A stretch of 64,000 bases of DNA from assembly GCF_000499205.1 (NCBI RefSeq), contig NZ_AWUK01000010.1, positions 62,001 to 126,000 of the forward strand, given 5' to 3'. The first letter of the stretch is position 1; each line of letters opens with the position of its first letter. Shown piece after piece: positions 51,022 through 59,860 of the stretch. The position numbers and the translations under genes are program-made. The notes beneath the pieces are model-generated. The model was not told the DNA's origin and did not search any database. It worked only from the letters and a program-made list of their open reading frames with translations. The stretch is from Paenibacillus sp. MAEPY2. Its GTDB lineage: Bacteria; Bacillota; Bacilli; Paenibacillales; Paenibacillaceae.

Positions 51022-52215
51022 ATGAGTACAATCAAAGTAACCCCTGAGCAACTACATCACGTATCGAATCAGGTGGATCAGGCAAGACAACAGTTGGAGC
51101 ATATACGTGGTGATCTGACGAGACAGATCATGTTCATTCAGATGATGTGGATGGGTGCGACGCAGGAGCGGTTTTACTATGAGTTTGAGCAATCGCGCCC
51201 TATACTGGATAAAGCGCTGGAGAGTATGGTGAACACATCCAAGGAATTGAAGGACATCGCTACGCGCTTCCAGGATGCAGATGCTCAGTTGGTAAGTCTG
51301 GGTGGTGCAACTGGAGCAGTCGGTGCCGCGGCTATGATGACCAAATCAGCAGGTGATTCAAGCTCGGGTGATAAGGGCTATCGGATGGCATATAACTCTA
51401 TGTTTGGAAGATGGATGCCTGTGAACGAGAAAGGTGTTACGGATCAGGCCGCCCTTCAGGCTTATGAGAGGGATCAGGGCCATCTGGATGTTAATCGCAT
51501 GCAAGCTGTGAAGGTTGAACCGCCTGGGGAGGATATATTCACACTACAGATCAAGGCATTTCAGAATGGAATACATCCCTATACAGGTGAATCTGTCTCT
51601 GCTTCTTATGCTCAAACCATGGTTACCTCTCTAAAATTTGCACAAGTGTTTATGGCGATTCAGATGGTTCGCGGGAGTGTTCCGGGAGGCAAGGGTCCAT
51701 TTCGCTTACCATCATCTAGTTCAGCTGTGGCGAAAATTAAGAAGAATATGGAGGCTGCTAAAGAGAAGACAGGTAAGGGCCAGGGCATAGGTTCTAATGG
51801 AAAGATAGAAGCTAATAAGAAATTCTCTGATATGAATGTAGATGAACAATTAGCTATATCGAAACGATATGCTCAAACTGCTCCAATTGAGATTCCTGAA
51901 AGTGCGAATATGAAAGCTAAATCAATGAATGATGGCTATGAACAGATAACCTATAAATGGAGTGACGAGACATATAAGTATGAAGTTAGATGGCACACTA
52001 GAACATCTGGTGCCCCTATTGACCAAGGGAACACGTGGGTAATTCAAAGAACAATTCCGGGTAATGGGGGCAACAGGCCACAGTCTTTTTACAAGATTGG
52101 AGAAAGCGAGTGGGTTGAGGGATATAAGTGGTATGATGCAATAGCTGCACGAAAAGCAGGTACTGCTACGCCGGAACAAGTCAGGATTTTAGATCAAGGA
52201 CATTGGAAGGAGTAA
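51022..52215 (+). CDS. WXG100-type polymorphic toxin (type VII secretion substrate)
   Basis: 397-residue protein. Residues ~1-90 form a WXG100 helical hairpin (MSTIKVTPEQLHHVSNQVDQ, MMWMGATQERFYYEF with W-M-G), the ESX/Yuk export signal. A middle region (~100-250) has IKAFQNGIHPYTGESVSASY, a pre-toxin TG-like motif. A linker with Lys/Gly leads to a C-terminal domain of ~110 residues (ITYKWSDETYKYEVRWHTRT, DQGNTWVIQRTIPGNGG, EGYKWYDAIAARKAGTATPE, ILDQGHWKE). This tail has the look of a polymorphic toxin domain, possibly a nuclease, but I cannot assign its class. A likely immunity gene follows 4 nt later. Confidence 0.8.
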   Translation: MSTIKVTPEQLHHVSNQVDQARQQLEHIRGDLTRQIMFIQMMWMGATQERFYYEFEQSRPILDKALESMVNTSKELKDIATRFQDADAQLVSLGGATGAVGAAAMMTKSAGDSSSGDKGYRMAYNSMFGRWMPVNEKGVTDQAALQAYERDQGHLDVNRMQAVKVEPPGEDIFTLQIKAFQNGIHPYTGESVSASYAQTMVTSLKFAQVFMAIQMVRGSVPGGKGPFRLPSSSSAVAKIKKNMEAAKEKTGKGQGIGSNGKIEANKKFSDMNVDEQLAISKRYAQTAPIEIPESANMKAKSMNDGYEQITYKWSDETYKYEVRWHTRTSGAPIDQGNTWVIQRTIPGNGGNRPQSFYKIGESEWVEGYKWYDAIAARKAGTATPEQVRILDQGHWKE

Positions 52216-52219
52216 TACG

Positions 52220-52624
52220 ATGAAAGAAGAACTAGTTAATGATTCCTTTTATGTTGGATTTGAAGGGCAACCCGAGATATTAATTCTTTTTGAGAACCCT
52301 ACCGAAAAGAATATTCTGAAAATGTGGAATGGATATTTTGAGACATTATTAGATCTTATGTGCCAATACGAGCCTTCTGACGAAGGTATCTTACATGAGT
52401 ATTATGCTCATGAAGGTTGGTATGAAGAAAGTCCATGGGAAATACAGGACCTTGATTCAGCTATTCATTTATTTAATTCCTTCAATGTGAGTAAAGTAAC
52501 TGGTGAGCAAATAGAGAATGTTAAGAATATTGTTCCTACTCTCCCAGAAGTAGCACATCAGATATCAACATTTTTAGAACTAGCCAAAACGAACGGTTGC
52601 AGCGTGTATATTGAATACGACTGA
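52220..52624 (+). CDS. Putative immunity protein for the WXG100 toxin
   Basis: 134-residue, acidic, soluble protein beginning MKEELVNDSFYVGFEGQPEI and ending NGCSVYIEYD. It starts 4 nt after the toxin stop, with GGAAGGAG as ribosome site. Size, acidity, lack of a signal and position are those of immunity proteins. No family recognised. It should bind the toxin tail in the cytoplasm before export (inference). Confidence 0.6.
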   Translation: MKEELVNDSFYVGFEGQPEILILFENPTEKNILKMWNGYFETLLDLMCQYEPSDEGILHEYYAHEGWYEESPWEIQDLDSAIHLFNSFNVSKVTGEQIENVKNIVPTLPEVAHQISTFLELAKTNGCSVYIEYD

Positions 52625-53034
52625 TTGAAATCAAGGAACATACTTTCAAACGATAACGCAGTTACCAGGGCTGTATTTTTAGTCGTTACCTTGTATACGT
52701 AACTCTAAATAGGTTTAATAAAAATTATATCGAGCCTGGTAATTTGCTGCGGTTATTTAGAAGTTGCTGAATTAATAGATCAAGGATTAGATGAAGCAAT
52801 TCAATACATCGATCTTTACGACCGAAAATAAAATTCTTTGAGCAAGGCGGGAGTTTTACCATAAGACAAGGCGAAATGGTTGTAAGTGGTGCAGCATCCT
52901 CATAAGTATTAGAGACATCTAAATATTTCAGTACAAGATATTAGCGACATCGCTATATAGAGAGTTGATAAGGAATGATAATAGATGAACTAAAATTAAG
53001 TGCTAGTATTTTAAATCAAGATTTCTATAAATAA
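52625..53034. other. Decayed coding remnants after the toxin locus
   Basis: No intact gene. Short protein-like frames ending in stops, such as CGYLEVAELIDQGLDEAIQY (about 52748-52830) and FFEQGGSFTIRQGEMVVSGA (about 52838-52905), look like relics of further toxin-tail or immunity genes, which accumulate behind polymorphic toxin genes. No ribosome sites. Confidence 0.4.
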
Positions 53035-53090
53035 AAGCGACAACGACCGATTGAACTCTTTTCAGAGTTAATCGATTGTTGTCGCTTGTT
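53035..53090 (+). terminator. Long terminator-like hairpin
   Basis: Arms AAGCGACAACGA-CGATT-AACTC and GAGTTaATCG-GTTGTCGCTT (a few bulges), about 20 bp in all. It ends the toxin locus. Confidence 0.7.
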
Positions 53091-53191
53091 AACAAGTGGA
53101 AAGATTAGATAAAAAGACTGAAATTAAGCTATAAAAATAAGAGATTTTTATACAGGCATTGCAAACAAAATTTCCTTAATGTCAAGCTTAC

Positions 53192-53389
53192 TCAATGCCC
53201 TTGCTCGTTGGTTGATATGTCTGTAATTTGTAAAATCCCCATAATGACTAGAAATATGGTCATTACAATAAGAGCAGACCCAATCCAGAGCATTGTTTTT
53301 CTGTTTTGACTACTAATTTCCAGAGCTCGTCCACGAATAATAAAAATAATGCCTACGACCAGCAATACCACACTTATTATAATCATCAA
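53192..53389 (-). CDS. Small two-helix membrane protein
   Basis: 65 residues: helix 1 about 2-20 (MIIISVVLLVVGIIFIIRG), a charged loop RALEISSQNRKT, helix 2 about 33-53 (MLWIGSALIVMTIFLVIMGI), then a short polar tail. GAGGGAG lies 7 nt before the ATG. It stands in an isolated position between the toxin locus and an amidase gene. Holin-like size and topology, but no family assignment. Confidence 0.65.
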   Translation of the reverse strand: MMIIISVVLLVVGIIFIIRGRALEISSQNRKTMLWIGSALIVMTIFLVIMGILQITDISTNEQGH

Positions 53390-53482
53390 CGTTCTCCCTC
53401 ATAATTTTTTTTGATTATTCCTAGTCTATAACATTAAACCCATCTAAATCATTATATTATAAGTTAAAGTTTTAAAATATAG

Positions 53483-53511
53483 AAAAAGCGAAGCCGGAGC
53501 TTCGCTTTTTT
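53483..53511 (-). terminator. Terminator of the amidase gene
   Basis: AAAAAGCGAAGC/GCTTCGCTTTTT, 4-nt loop, with T runs on both strands. Confidence 0.85.
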
Positions 53512-53522
53512 ATACTTAATAC

Positions 53523-54050
53523 TTAAAAGTGATTTTTGATTCCTTTAACTACAAAATCAGCAGTACTTGAGAGATCCTTGGTATTATCCAACCAACCTTC
53601 AATGATTTGTCCAATCTCAATCAATGTTTTCTGGCTCGCGCGTGTTGTATCTCGTAGAATTGCAAAGTTCCCTTCGTGCGCCACTGTACCATATTCCTTA
53701 GCAATGGCCTGGGCGAATGCTTTGGACGCTACTGTACCTTCTTGATAGAATGGACCAATTCTTCCTTTGTAAGTGTTAACGTGGATACTTATCAATGCCG
53801 ATACAGCGGGCATATTTTGATTGATATAATTAACGCGTTTATTAATATCATCATCAGCATTAGTTCCACCAAAGTCTTTATCGGTAGTTCGAGTCATATA
53901 GACCTTTGCACCTTCTGCTTCAAGCTTGTTCTTAAGGATATTACTAAAATTTAGAGTTACTGTTTTTTCTTTACGACTTCCAGAAGTTACACCGTCATAC
54001 TTGCCACCATGTCCTGGATCAATAATAAAACTTTTTCCGCTTAAACTCAT
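53523..54050 (-). CDS. N-acetylmuramoyl-L-alanine amidase (Amidase_3), unsecreted form
   Basis: 175-residue zinc amidase of the Amidase_3 family that cleaves the stem peptide from muramic acid. Zinc/catalytic marks: SFIIDPGHGG (His), SGSRKEKTVTLNFSNIL (Glu), ALISIHVNTYKG (His), LIEIGQIIEGW (catalytic Glu). The start ATG 54050 has AAAGGTGG 8 nt upstream. There is no signal peptide or cell-wall-binding repeat, unlike chromosomal CwlC/LytC-type enzymes; this fits a phage-type endolysin or a mother-cell lysin such as CwlC. No other phage genes are adjacent. Confidence 0.9.
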   Translation of the reverse strand: MSLSGKSFIIDPGHGGKYDGVTSGSRKEKTVTLNFSNILKNKLEAEGAKVYMTRTTDKDFGGTNADDDINKRVNYINQNMPAVSALISIHVNTYKGRIGPFYQEGTVASKAFAQAIAKEYGTVAHEGNFAILRDTTRASQKTLIEIGQIIEGWLDNTKDLSSTADFVVKGIKNHF

Positions 54051-54292
54051 ATAATTAACCACCTTTTGTTATGATAAGACATCCTGTTCAGGATTGCCTC
54101 TCACATATAAGGGAAATCAAAAAACATTTTATACAACCAGTGATTTTTTATTATTAAATTATTTAGGTTACAGGGAGATAAGGATACACCTGTCAATTTA
54201 GAAAGTGTATATTTATTTGCTTTACAGTTTAGAAGTCTAGATAAACTTCTAGTTATTGGATTCTATAGCTTTCTAAATATGATGAAAAATGC

Positions 54293-54318
54293 TATAATAA
54301 AATAAGAACAAATGTTCT
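54293..54318 (+). promoter_or_regulatory. Promoter with LexA-box-like palindrome before split sigma genes
   Basis: -10 TATAAT (54293-54298) with a weak -35, followed at the predicted +1 by GAAC-AAAT-GTTC (54306-54317), the core of the Gram-positive LexA box (CGAAC-N4-GTTCG) but with A/T at the outer positions. A T run after it could instead make it a weak terminator. A candidate only. Confidence 0.4.
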
Positions 54319-54397
54319 TTTTTTGGTTGTAATTTCAATTTCATACTTCCCTATATATTAAGTAGAACAAATTAAAATAATAAAAGGGGGATGAGGA

Positions 54398-54748
54398 ATG
54401 AAACAATCACAACCACAAACAACATACGAACGCTATAAGACAGAAGTTTATCGTATTGGTTGGAGAGTGCAATATCGTGCTAAAAAAGTAAAACAACGTG
54501 AGTGCTCTATTAATGATATTGAATTCCTTGGGGGGAGTTTCATAACAAACTTGGAGAATAAAATTATGGTAGAGCAACTATTGCAATCGTTACCTCCCCA
54601 AGGCAAGACTATCCTACACAAAGTTTACATTGAAGGTCATACTGAAGCAGAAGTTGCACAGCATTTAAATATGAGTCAACAGGCGGTGAACAAATGGAAG
54701 AAAAGGATGCTCAAACGATTATCCCAGAGGATGAATTCGTTGAACTAA
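54398..54748 (+). CDS. Sigma-70 region-4-like protein (SigO-like subunit)
   Basis: 116-residue protein that ends in a sigma region 4 helix-turn-helix (about 62-112; LLQSLPPQGKTILHKVYIEG, TEAEVAQHLNMSQQAVNKWK), the -35 recognition module. It lacks region 2. The following overlapping gene encodes a short region-2-like piece, so the pair resembles the two-part sigma factor SigO-RsoA of B. subtilis, in the same gene order. AAAAGGGGGATGAGG provides a strong ribosome site. Confidence 0.75.
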   Translation: MKQSQPQTTYERYKTEVYRIGWRVQYRAKKVKQRECSINDIEFLGGSFITNLENKIMVEQLLQSLPPQGKTILHKVYIEGHTEAEVAQHLNMSQQAVNKWKKRMLKRLSQRMNSLN

Positions 54749-54921
54749 TTGTTGCAGCTAAAACTCAGGATTCTACAGCTATTATTAAATTGATTGAATT
54801 ATTTGAAGATGATATTAAGCGTTTGAGTAAGTTTATTTATTTACCTGATGAAGATGCGTTTGCAGAAATAACAACAGAATTTTTAGAGTTTGTTATGCAA
54901 GGAGAACTGTACAATGATTAA
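54694..54921 (+). CDS. Sigma N-terminal/region-2-like small protein (RsoA-like)
   Basis: 75-residue acidic helical protein: EFVELIVAAKTQDSTAIIKL, IELFEDDIKRLSKFIYLPDE, DAFAEITTEFLEFVM. This matches the conserved N-terminal helix (HTH_16-like, region 1.2/2.1) of ECF-like sigma factors. It starts 55 nt inside the upstream gene in another frame, so the two are translationally coupled. Together they could assemble one active sigma factor, as SigO and RsoA do. Only weak ribosome-site text (GGCGGTGA). Confidence 0.65.
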   Translation: MEEKDAQTIIPEDEFVELIVAAKTQDSTAIIKLIELFEDDIKRLSKFIYLPDEDAFAEITTEFLEFVMQGELYND

Positions 54922-55458
54922 GTTCCCTTACGTAATGAGGTATTCAATACCCTTAGTCAGGACACTCTTTTAAAAGCGTTCGGGCTAAAGGGTTCCTTTA
55001 AGAAAATATATTTAAGATGCAGCATGTTGGCATCCAAAACTAAACAAGAACTATATTATAAAGATACATATAATTTCGTTGGGAAGATTGTTAATTTATA
55101 CAGAAGAAATAAAAATATTTCAGGTCTATGAACTGACCAAAATTATGATAATAGTCCGATCCTTAGATATGAGTTGTACCAATTCGATAAATGCAATGCC
55201 GAAGGATACTTTTTATTGAACAAATTAATCTTTCAGCCCTATAACCGGGTTATCTATCTGACATAAACTAGCGTATACTGATGGAATAGCAAATATCTTC
55301 AAATTGCATATTTAAATTGACCCATATTATTGATACACTAGATCAAGGTTATATCATTCAGAGAAGGGGCGGGCCTGTTCAAGAATGGGGCTTGCTGCAA
55401 TGCCAAATCGATAACGCTTACATCCTTTTGGCAAATATAGGATATAAGGACGGTAGAC
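54922..55458. other. AT-rich intergenic, no intact gene
   Basis: Short open frames only (for example MIKFPYVMRYSIPLVRTLF-stop at 54935). The last ~150 nt must hold the mqo promoter; no convincing -35/-10 pair found. Confidence 0.5.
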
Positions 55459-56964
55459 ATGAGCCAGGGACAAACGAGTACAGATGTTATCTTGATTGGT
55501 GCCGGAATTATGAGTGCAACTTTGGGAACTTTGCTTAAACAATTGGCACCAGACTGGAATATTAAGGTTTTTGAGAAGCTCGCCAGTGCGGGGGAGGAAA
55601 GCTCCAACGAATGGAATAATGCCGGAACCGGGCATTCTGCATTGTGCGAACTTAACTATACCGTTGAACGACCAGACGGATCCGTAGATATTAGCAAAGC
55701 CATTACGGTGAATGAGCATTTTCAAATCTCAAGGCAATTTTGGTCCTATCTCGTCAAAAGCAATCTGATTCGTAATCCGCGGGACTTCATTATGCCGCTT
55801 CCTCATTTGAGTTATGTACATGGAGAGCAGAATGTCCTGTTTCTAAAAAGACGCTTTGAAGCGTTAGCAAAACATCCGTTATTCGTGGGCATGGAATTCT
55901 CAGATAATAAGAAAAAACTGGCGGAATGGATTCCGCTGATGATGAAAAACCGCACGGGCAATGAACCGATTGCAGCCACCAAAATTGACTCCGGTACGGA
56001 TGTTAACTTTGGTGCTTTAACGCGTATGCTAATGGAACACTTGAAGAAACAAAACGTGGATATCCACTATCAACATAGCGTGAAGAATATGAAACGCACA
56101 AGCAATGGATCTTGGGAATTAGCCGTGAAAAATCTGAAGAGCGGAACCGTCGAACGACACACAGCGCAATTCGTTTTCATCGGTGCGGGTGGCGGAAGCT
56201 TGCACTTGCTGCAAAAATCCGGCATTCCAGAAGGCAAACATATTGGCGGCTTCCCGGTGAGCGGCATCTTCATGGTGTGCAAAAACCCGAAAGTCGTGGA
56301 GCAGCACCATGCCAAAGTATATGGAAAAGCTTCGGTGGGTGCTCCACCGATGTCTGTTCCGCATTTGGATACCCGATTTATTGAGAATCAAAAATCGCTA
56401 TTATTTGGACCGTTTGCCGGATTCTCACCAAAATTCTTAAAGACGGGTTCCAATGCCGACTTGATTACGTCCGTGAAGCTGCACAACTTGCTCACGATGC
56501 TCGCGGCAGGCGTCAAAGAAATTTCACTAACCAAATACCTGATCCAACAGCTCATGTTATCCAAGGAACAACGTATGGCCGAATTGCGTGACTTTGTTCC
56601 TGACGCCAAGAGCGAGGATTGGGATATGGTGCTGGCGGGGCAGCGTGTGCAGGTGATTAAGGACACCGCCCAAGGCGGCAAAGGAACGCTTCAATTCGGC
56701 ACGGAGGTAGTGACTGCGGCGGATGGCTCGATTGCAGCATTGCTTGGTGCTTCACCGGGTGCATCGACTGCTGTTCATGTCATGCTGGAGATCCTCCAGA
56801 AGTGCTTCCCGCAGCATATGGATGCGTGGGAGCCAAAGATCAAGGAAATGGTTCCTTCCTATGGTAAATCGCTTGTGGAGAACCTCGATCTTCTAAACCA
56901 AGTCCATGCTTCAACCGCTCGAGTGCTCGGGCTGACGGCTGAGAAATCAGTCGTTCGGATGTAA
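55459..56964 (+). CDS. mqo: Malate:quinone oxidoreductase
   Basis: 501-residue FAD enzyme that oxidises L-malate to oxaloacetate and passes electrons to menaquinone at the membrane. Hallmarks: [20 protein letters not shown] (FAD fold), [139 protein letters not shown]. Full length. AAGGACGG is the ribosome site. Monocistronic with a strong terminator. Confidence 0.97.
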   Translation: MSQGQTSTDVILIGAGIMSATLGTLLKQLAPDWNIKVFEKLASAGEESSNEWNNAGTGHSALCELNYTVERPDGSVDISKAITVNEHFQISRQFWSYLVKSNLIRNPRDFIMPLPHLSYVHGEQNVLFLKRRFEALAKHPLFVGMEFSDNKKKLAEWIPLMMKNRTGNEPIAATKIDSGTDVNFGALTRMLMEHLKKQNVDIHYQHSVKNMKRTSNGSWELAVKNLKSGTVERHTAQFVFIGAGGGSLHLLQKSGIPEGKHIGGFPVSGIFMVCKNPKVVEQHHAKVYGKASVGAPPMSVPHLDTRFIENQKSLLFGPFAGFSPKFLKTGSNADLITSVKLHNLLTMLAAGVKEISLTKYLIQQLMLSKEQRMAELRDFVPDAKSEDWDMVLAGQRVQVIKDTAQGGKGTLQFGTEVVTAADGSIAALLGASPGASTAVHVMLEILQKCFPQHMDAWEPKIKEMVPSYGKSLVENLDLLNQVHASTARVLGLTAEKSVVRM

Positions 56965-56999
56965 TGAGCTGTATGTAACCTGTTTGCCATGCGTGTGAT

Positions 57000-57041
57000 A
57001 AAGAGCTAAGCCGGCTAAAAACCGTGCTTAGCTCTTTTTTT
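57000..57041 (+). terminator. Terminator of mqo
   Basis: AAGAGCTAAGC-CGG / CCG-GCTTAGCTCTT stem, then seven T. Confidence 0.92.
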
Positions 57042-57344
57042 AATGTACCATCAGTTGTATGCCGATCTTCAGTACTGCTCGACACAAGTCAGAGAATTCC
57101 TTCTTAGTTTCGCATGTCGTAATACTTTCGCCCTGTTGGGAGATCGTGGAATCTGAGATGATGGGTTCATCAAAGGTTCGGGTCACGAACGTCGGACCTT
57201 TGGCCTTCAGGCTATGGCGATCCTTCCTTCTAACTTCATTGGCGAACTTAGGGTTGCCGCTTTCCTGAAGATCTCAATTCAGAGAGGAGGCGTCCAGGCT
57301 ATCATATTCCTTCCTTCTTCAACAGACCTTTGAATCATAGGGAT
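57042..57344. other. Leader region of the TerD-like gene, with hairpins
   Basis: Contains nested inverted repeats: AAAGGT-CG / CG-ACCTTT (about 57172-57203) and CTTCAGG / CCTGAAG (about 57206 and 57264). The pyrimidine motif CCTTCCTTCT occurs twice (57223 and 57310). An AGAGAGGAGGCG site at about 57281 has no start codon in reach. Possibly a structured 5' leader; no known riboswitch recognised. Confidence 0.4.
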
Positions 57345-59468
57345 ATGGCTTTCCTGGACTCTTTTATCATGAACAATACCATCTATTTGCGCAGAGCGAA
57401 CAAACTCATGATCGAGCAGGAACAAGGGCAGAAACAGCTGCCGAAGGTTTATTTGGCGACTGCCCTTAAAAATATAGAAACGCTTGGATACACGTTCTCG
57501 GATGAGTTGATGCAAGCCGTGCGAACATTATCCAAGGAACAATTTGAAGCATTGGTGGCCCAGGTTGTGGCTGATCTGAGAATCATGGTCGGCGCGCATG
57601 TGGACTACAAACTGATGTACCCTGGATTTCCAGCGCAGGTGATGGAGGAAGATGAGGTGGAGCTCTACCTGAACGCCATCCTTCATTATCTGACCCTGGT
57701 ATATCCGAATCGTGAACCCGTGGAAAGAGTGCCTTTGCTGGACAAAGTAAACCTGAAAGTCATTGGCCTCGGCAACAAGGCAGACTTCCAGACGCTCATG
57801 CGCCAACTGATCGAAGCGAAGGGCTCCATCTCGGAGACAGACAAAGCAGATATTGATAAGGTGCTGGAGCATTCGGAACCGGATGAAGTGGATGCGCTGT
57901 TGCCAGCCGAGATTCCTTTCAAGGAAAATGTGGGGTTCGTGGTAGCTTCCTTATTAAAGTATGAAAAGGCCAATATCGACCGGATCGGTCCATATTTCAG
58001 AACGGCAACGGATGTCCTTCGTCTCGCAGTGGCCTGGTCGGATGGCGATGTCAGTCTGGCTCTGGCTTCGCCTTTCCGTAAATTCAAACGGCGTGAGAGA
58101 CGCCTGCTGCTTGGTCTTCTGGGGCAATGTGGTTCGATTACGGAAGATATGCTCCGTTACAAGGATCGCTGGATTCGTCTGGGCGAAATTCTGCATCCTT
58201 CGGAATATAAGCTGCGGTACCCGCAATGTGAGGAAGCTTTTGATATTTTGCGTAATAACAAGCCGTTTACGACCTTTAACGGGAGCGTGGAGCTTGCCTT
58301 CCAATACCAGAATGTGTGGAGTCTGATTGAGCTGTTGAAGCAGCGCCCGGGTGAATTTGCGAGAAGATTGGATCACCTGTTGCGCTCTACCACGGATAAG
58401 GAATATGTATTGCTGGCGTTCAGTGAAATTCTGGAGCACGTATCAACCCCGGTATTGCTGCAGGTAAAACAGCATTTTGCCCAGCGTAATGAGCCGCAGG
58501 ATCTGCGTGTATTTTTCCCGAAAGGCAATGTAGCGAAAGCTTTTGCTGTTCCGAATCAGCTTCCGAAGATAGCCGAGGGCACTTGTCTCGACGTTGTGCA
58601 GATGTGTGAACTGGCGCTGGTGCAGCGTTTTGCCGTCCTTCCTTCGCTTGGGAAGACGTATGTCGATCCGCAGCTCCATGATTACCTGGTTCCCTTTTCC
58701 CAAAGATCGGCGAGCAAGGCTCTTCATACGATTGTACGGGGAAGCCGGGTGCCGATGGCGGAAGGAGATACGATTCGTTTCTTCAACTGGTGGAAGGAAG
58801 GGACCGTAAATGGTCTAGCAACGGGGCGCGTGGATATCGATCTGTCTGCGGTGATGTACGATGAGAACTGGAACTATGTGGAGCATATCTCCTATACGAA
58901 TCTGCGTTCATCCAACTACAAGGCCGTTCACAGCGGGGATATCGTGACAGCACCTCATGGTGCAAGCGAGTTCATTGACCTGCATATTCCGTCGATTGTT
59001 GATTATGGCGGACGTTATGTGGTGGCGAGCCTGCTTTCCTTTACGAGTCATCCGTATTGCGATTTGCCGGAGTGTTTTGTGGGCTGGATGATGCGGAAGA
59101 AGCCGGGTTCCGGGGAGATTTTCGAGCCGTCCACAGTGGCTAACAAGATCGATATTACTGCGGATACGCAGATTGCGATTCCCGTCATTATGGATCTGGT
59201 GGAGCGTACGGTAATCTGGACCGATCTGGCGCTCACCAGACACCCGGATTACTACAATAATGTCGAGGGCAATCAAAAAGGGATGGTCCTGATGGGCAAA
59301 GCTCTGACTACGTTGCGTAAACCGGACTTGTACGACTTGTTCATGCTTCATGCTAAGGCCCGAGGTGAACTGGTGGACACGATAGAACAGGCGGATACGA
59401 TTTATTCGGTGGAGCAAGGGATTACCCCATTCGATATCGAGCAGATTATGGCGGAATATTTGGCTTGA
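57345..59468 (+). CDS. Large cytoplasmic protein with TerD-like C-terminus
   Basis: About 707 residues, soluble. The N-terminal two thirds is helical and unassigned (VYLATALKNIETLGYTFSDE, LRLAVAWSDGDVSLALASPF, RFKRRERRLLLGLL-like text). The last ~190 residues resemble a TerD stress domain: TGRVDIDLSAVMYDENWNYV, EHISYTNLRSSNYKAVHSGD, GASEFIDLHIPSIVDYGGRY, CFVGWMMRKKPGSGEIFEP. TerD domains bind calcium and link to tellurite/phage/stress resistance; this architecture recalls the SCO0854/MXAN_6230 group. The start is unclear (TTG 57330, ATG 57345 or ATG 57369), without a good ribosome site. Confidence 0.75.
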   Translation: MAFLDSFIMNNTIYLRRANKLMIEQEQGQKQLPKVYLATALKNIETLGYTFSDELMQAVRTLSKEQFEALVAQVVADLRIMVGAHVDYKLMYPGFPAQVMEEDEVELYLNAILHYLTLVYPNREPVERVPLLDKVNLKVIGLGNKADFQTLMRQLIEAKGSISETDKADIDKVLEHSEPDEVDALLPAEIPFKENVGFVVASLLKYEKANIDRIGPYFRTATDVLRLAVAWSDGDVSLALASPFRKFKRRERRLLLGLLGQCGSITEDMLRYKDRWIRLGEILHPSEYKLRYPQCEEAFDILRNNKPFTTFNGSVELAFQYQNVWSLIELLKQRPGEFARRLDHLLRSTTDKEYVLLAFSEILEHVSTPVLLQVKQHFAQRNEPQDLRVFFPKGNVAKAFAVPNQLPKIAEGTCLDVVQMCELALVQRFAVLPSLGKTYVDPQLHDYLVPFSQRSASKALHTIVRGSRVPMAEGDTIRFFNWWKEGTVNGLATGRVDIDLSAVMYDENWNYVEHISYTNLRSSNYKAVHSGDIVTAPHGASEFIDLHIPSIVDYGGRYVVASLLSFTSHPYCDLPECFVGWMMRKKPGSGEIFEPSTVANKIDITADTQIAIPVIMDLVERTVIWTDLALTRHPDYYNNVEGNQKGMVLMGKALTTLRKPDLYDLFMLHAKARGELVDTIEQADTIYSVEQGITPFDIEQIMAEYLA

Positions 59469-59488
59469 GTCGATCACATGTGAATATG

Positions 59489-59516
59489 AAAAAGAGCAGC
59501 GGAGAGCTGCTCTTTT
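59489..59516 (+). terminator. Terminator of the TerD-like gene
   Basis: AAAAGAGCAGC/GCTGCTCTTTT with a 5-nt loop. Confidence 0.88.
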
Positions 59517-59860
59517 CTGTCATTAGATGGTGGGAAGACCGTTCGATGCTTAGATCAAATGGTTTCGGATGAGGATTTTATCGTAGGACAATAGGACCGA
59601 TTTTGATTAATAACAGATGTAATAAACAGTAAAATTAGGATTTTAGAAGGATGTATTAAGAAATGTAATTCTGATAACATGGGTTATTCCTACGGCATAA
59701 TGGATCCTTTTTGGATGATCTTTAGATATTAAATTCTGGTTTTGGAGATGCAAATGTTAACAATTATATAGATTATTTGTATACCAGATCACACTGCAAA
59801 TCTAAGGGTATTACTTGTGAGGTGCCAGTTGGAAGTATTTATTAAAATGGAGGAAGAAAT
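59517..59860. other. AT-rich intergenic, no gene seen
   Basis: Upstream region of the secreted-protein gene; no ORF with a ribosome site and no clear promoter. Confidence 0.5.

Noticed and set aside
57042..57344. Known riboswitch in the leader of the TerD-like gene
   Set aside because: The hairpins do not match the consensus of any riboswitch class I know (SAM, TPP, lysine, yybP, ykkC and others).
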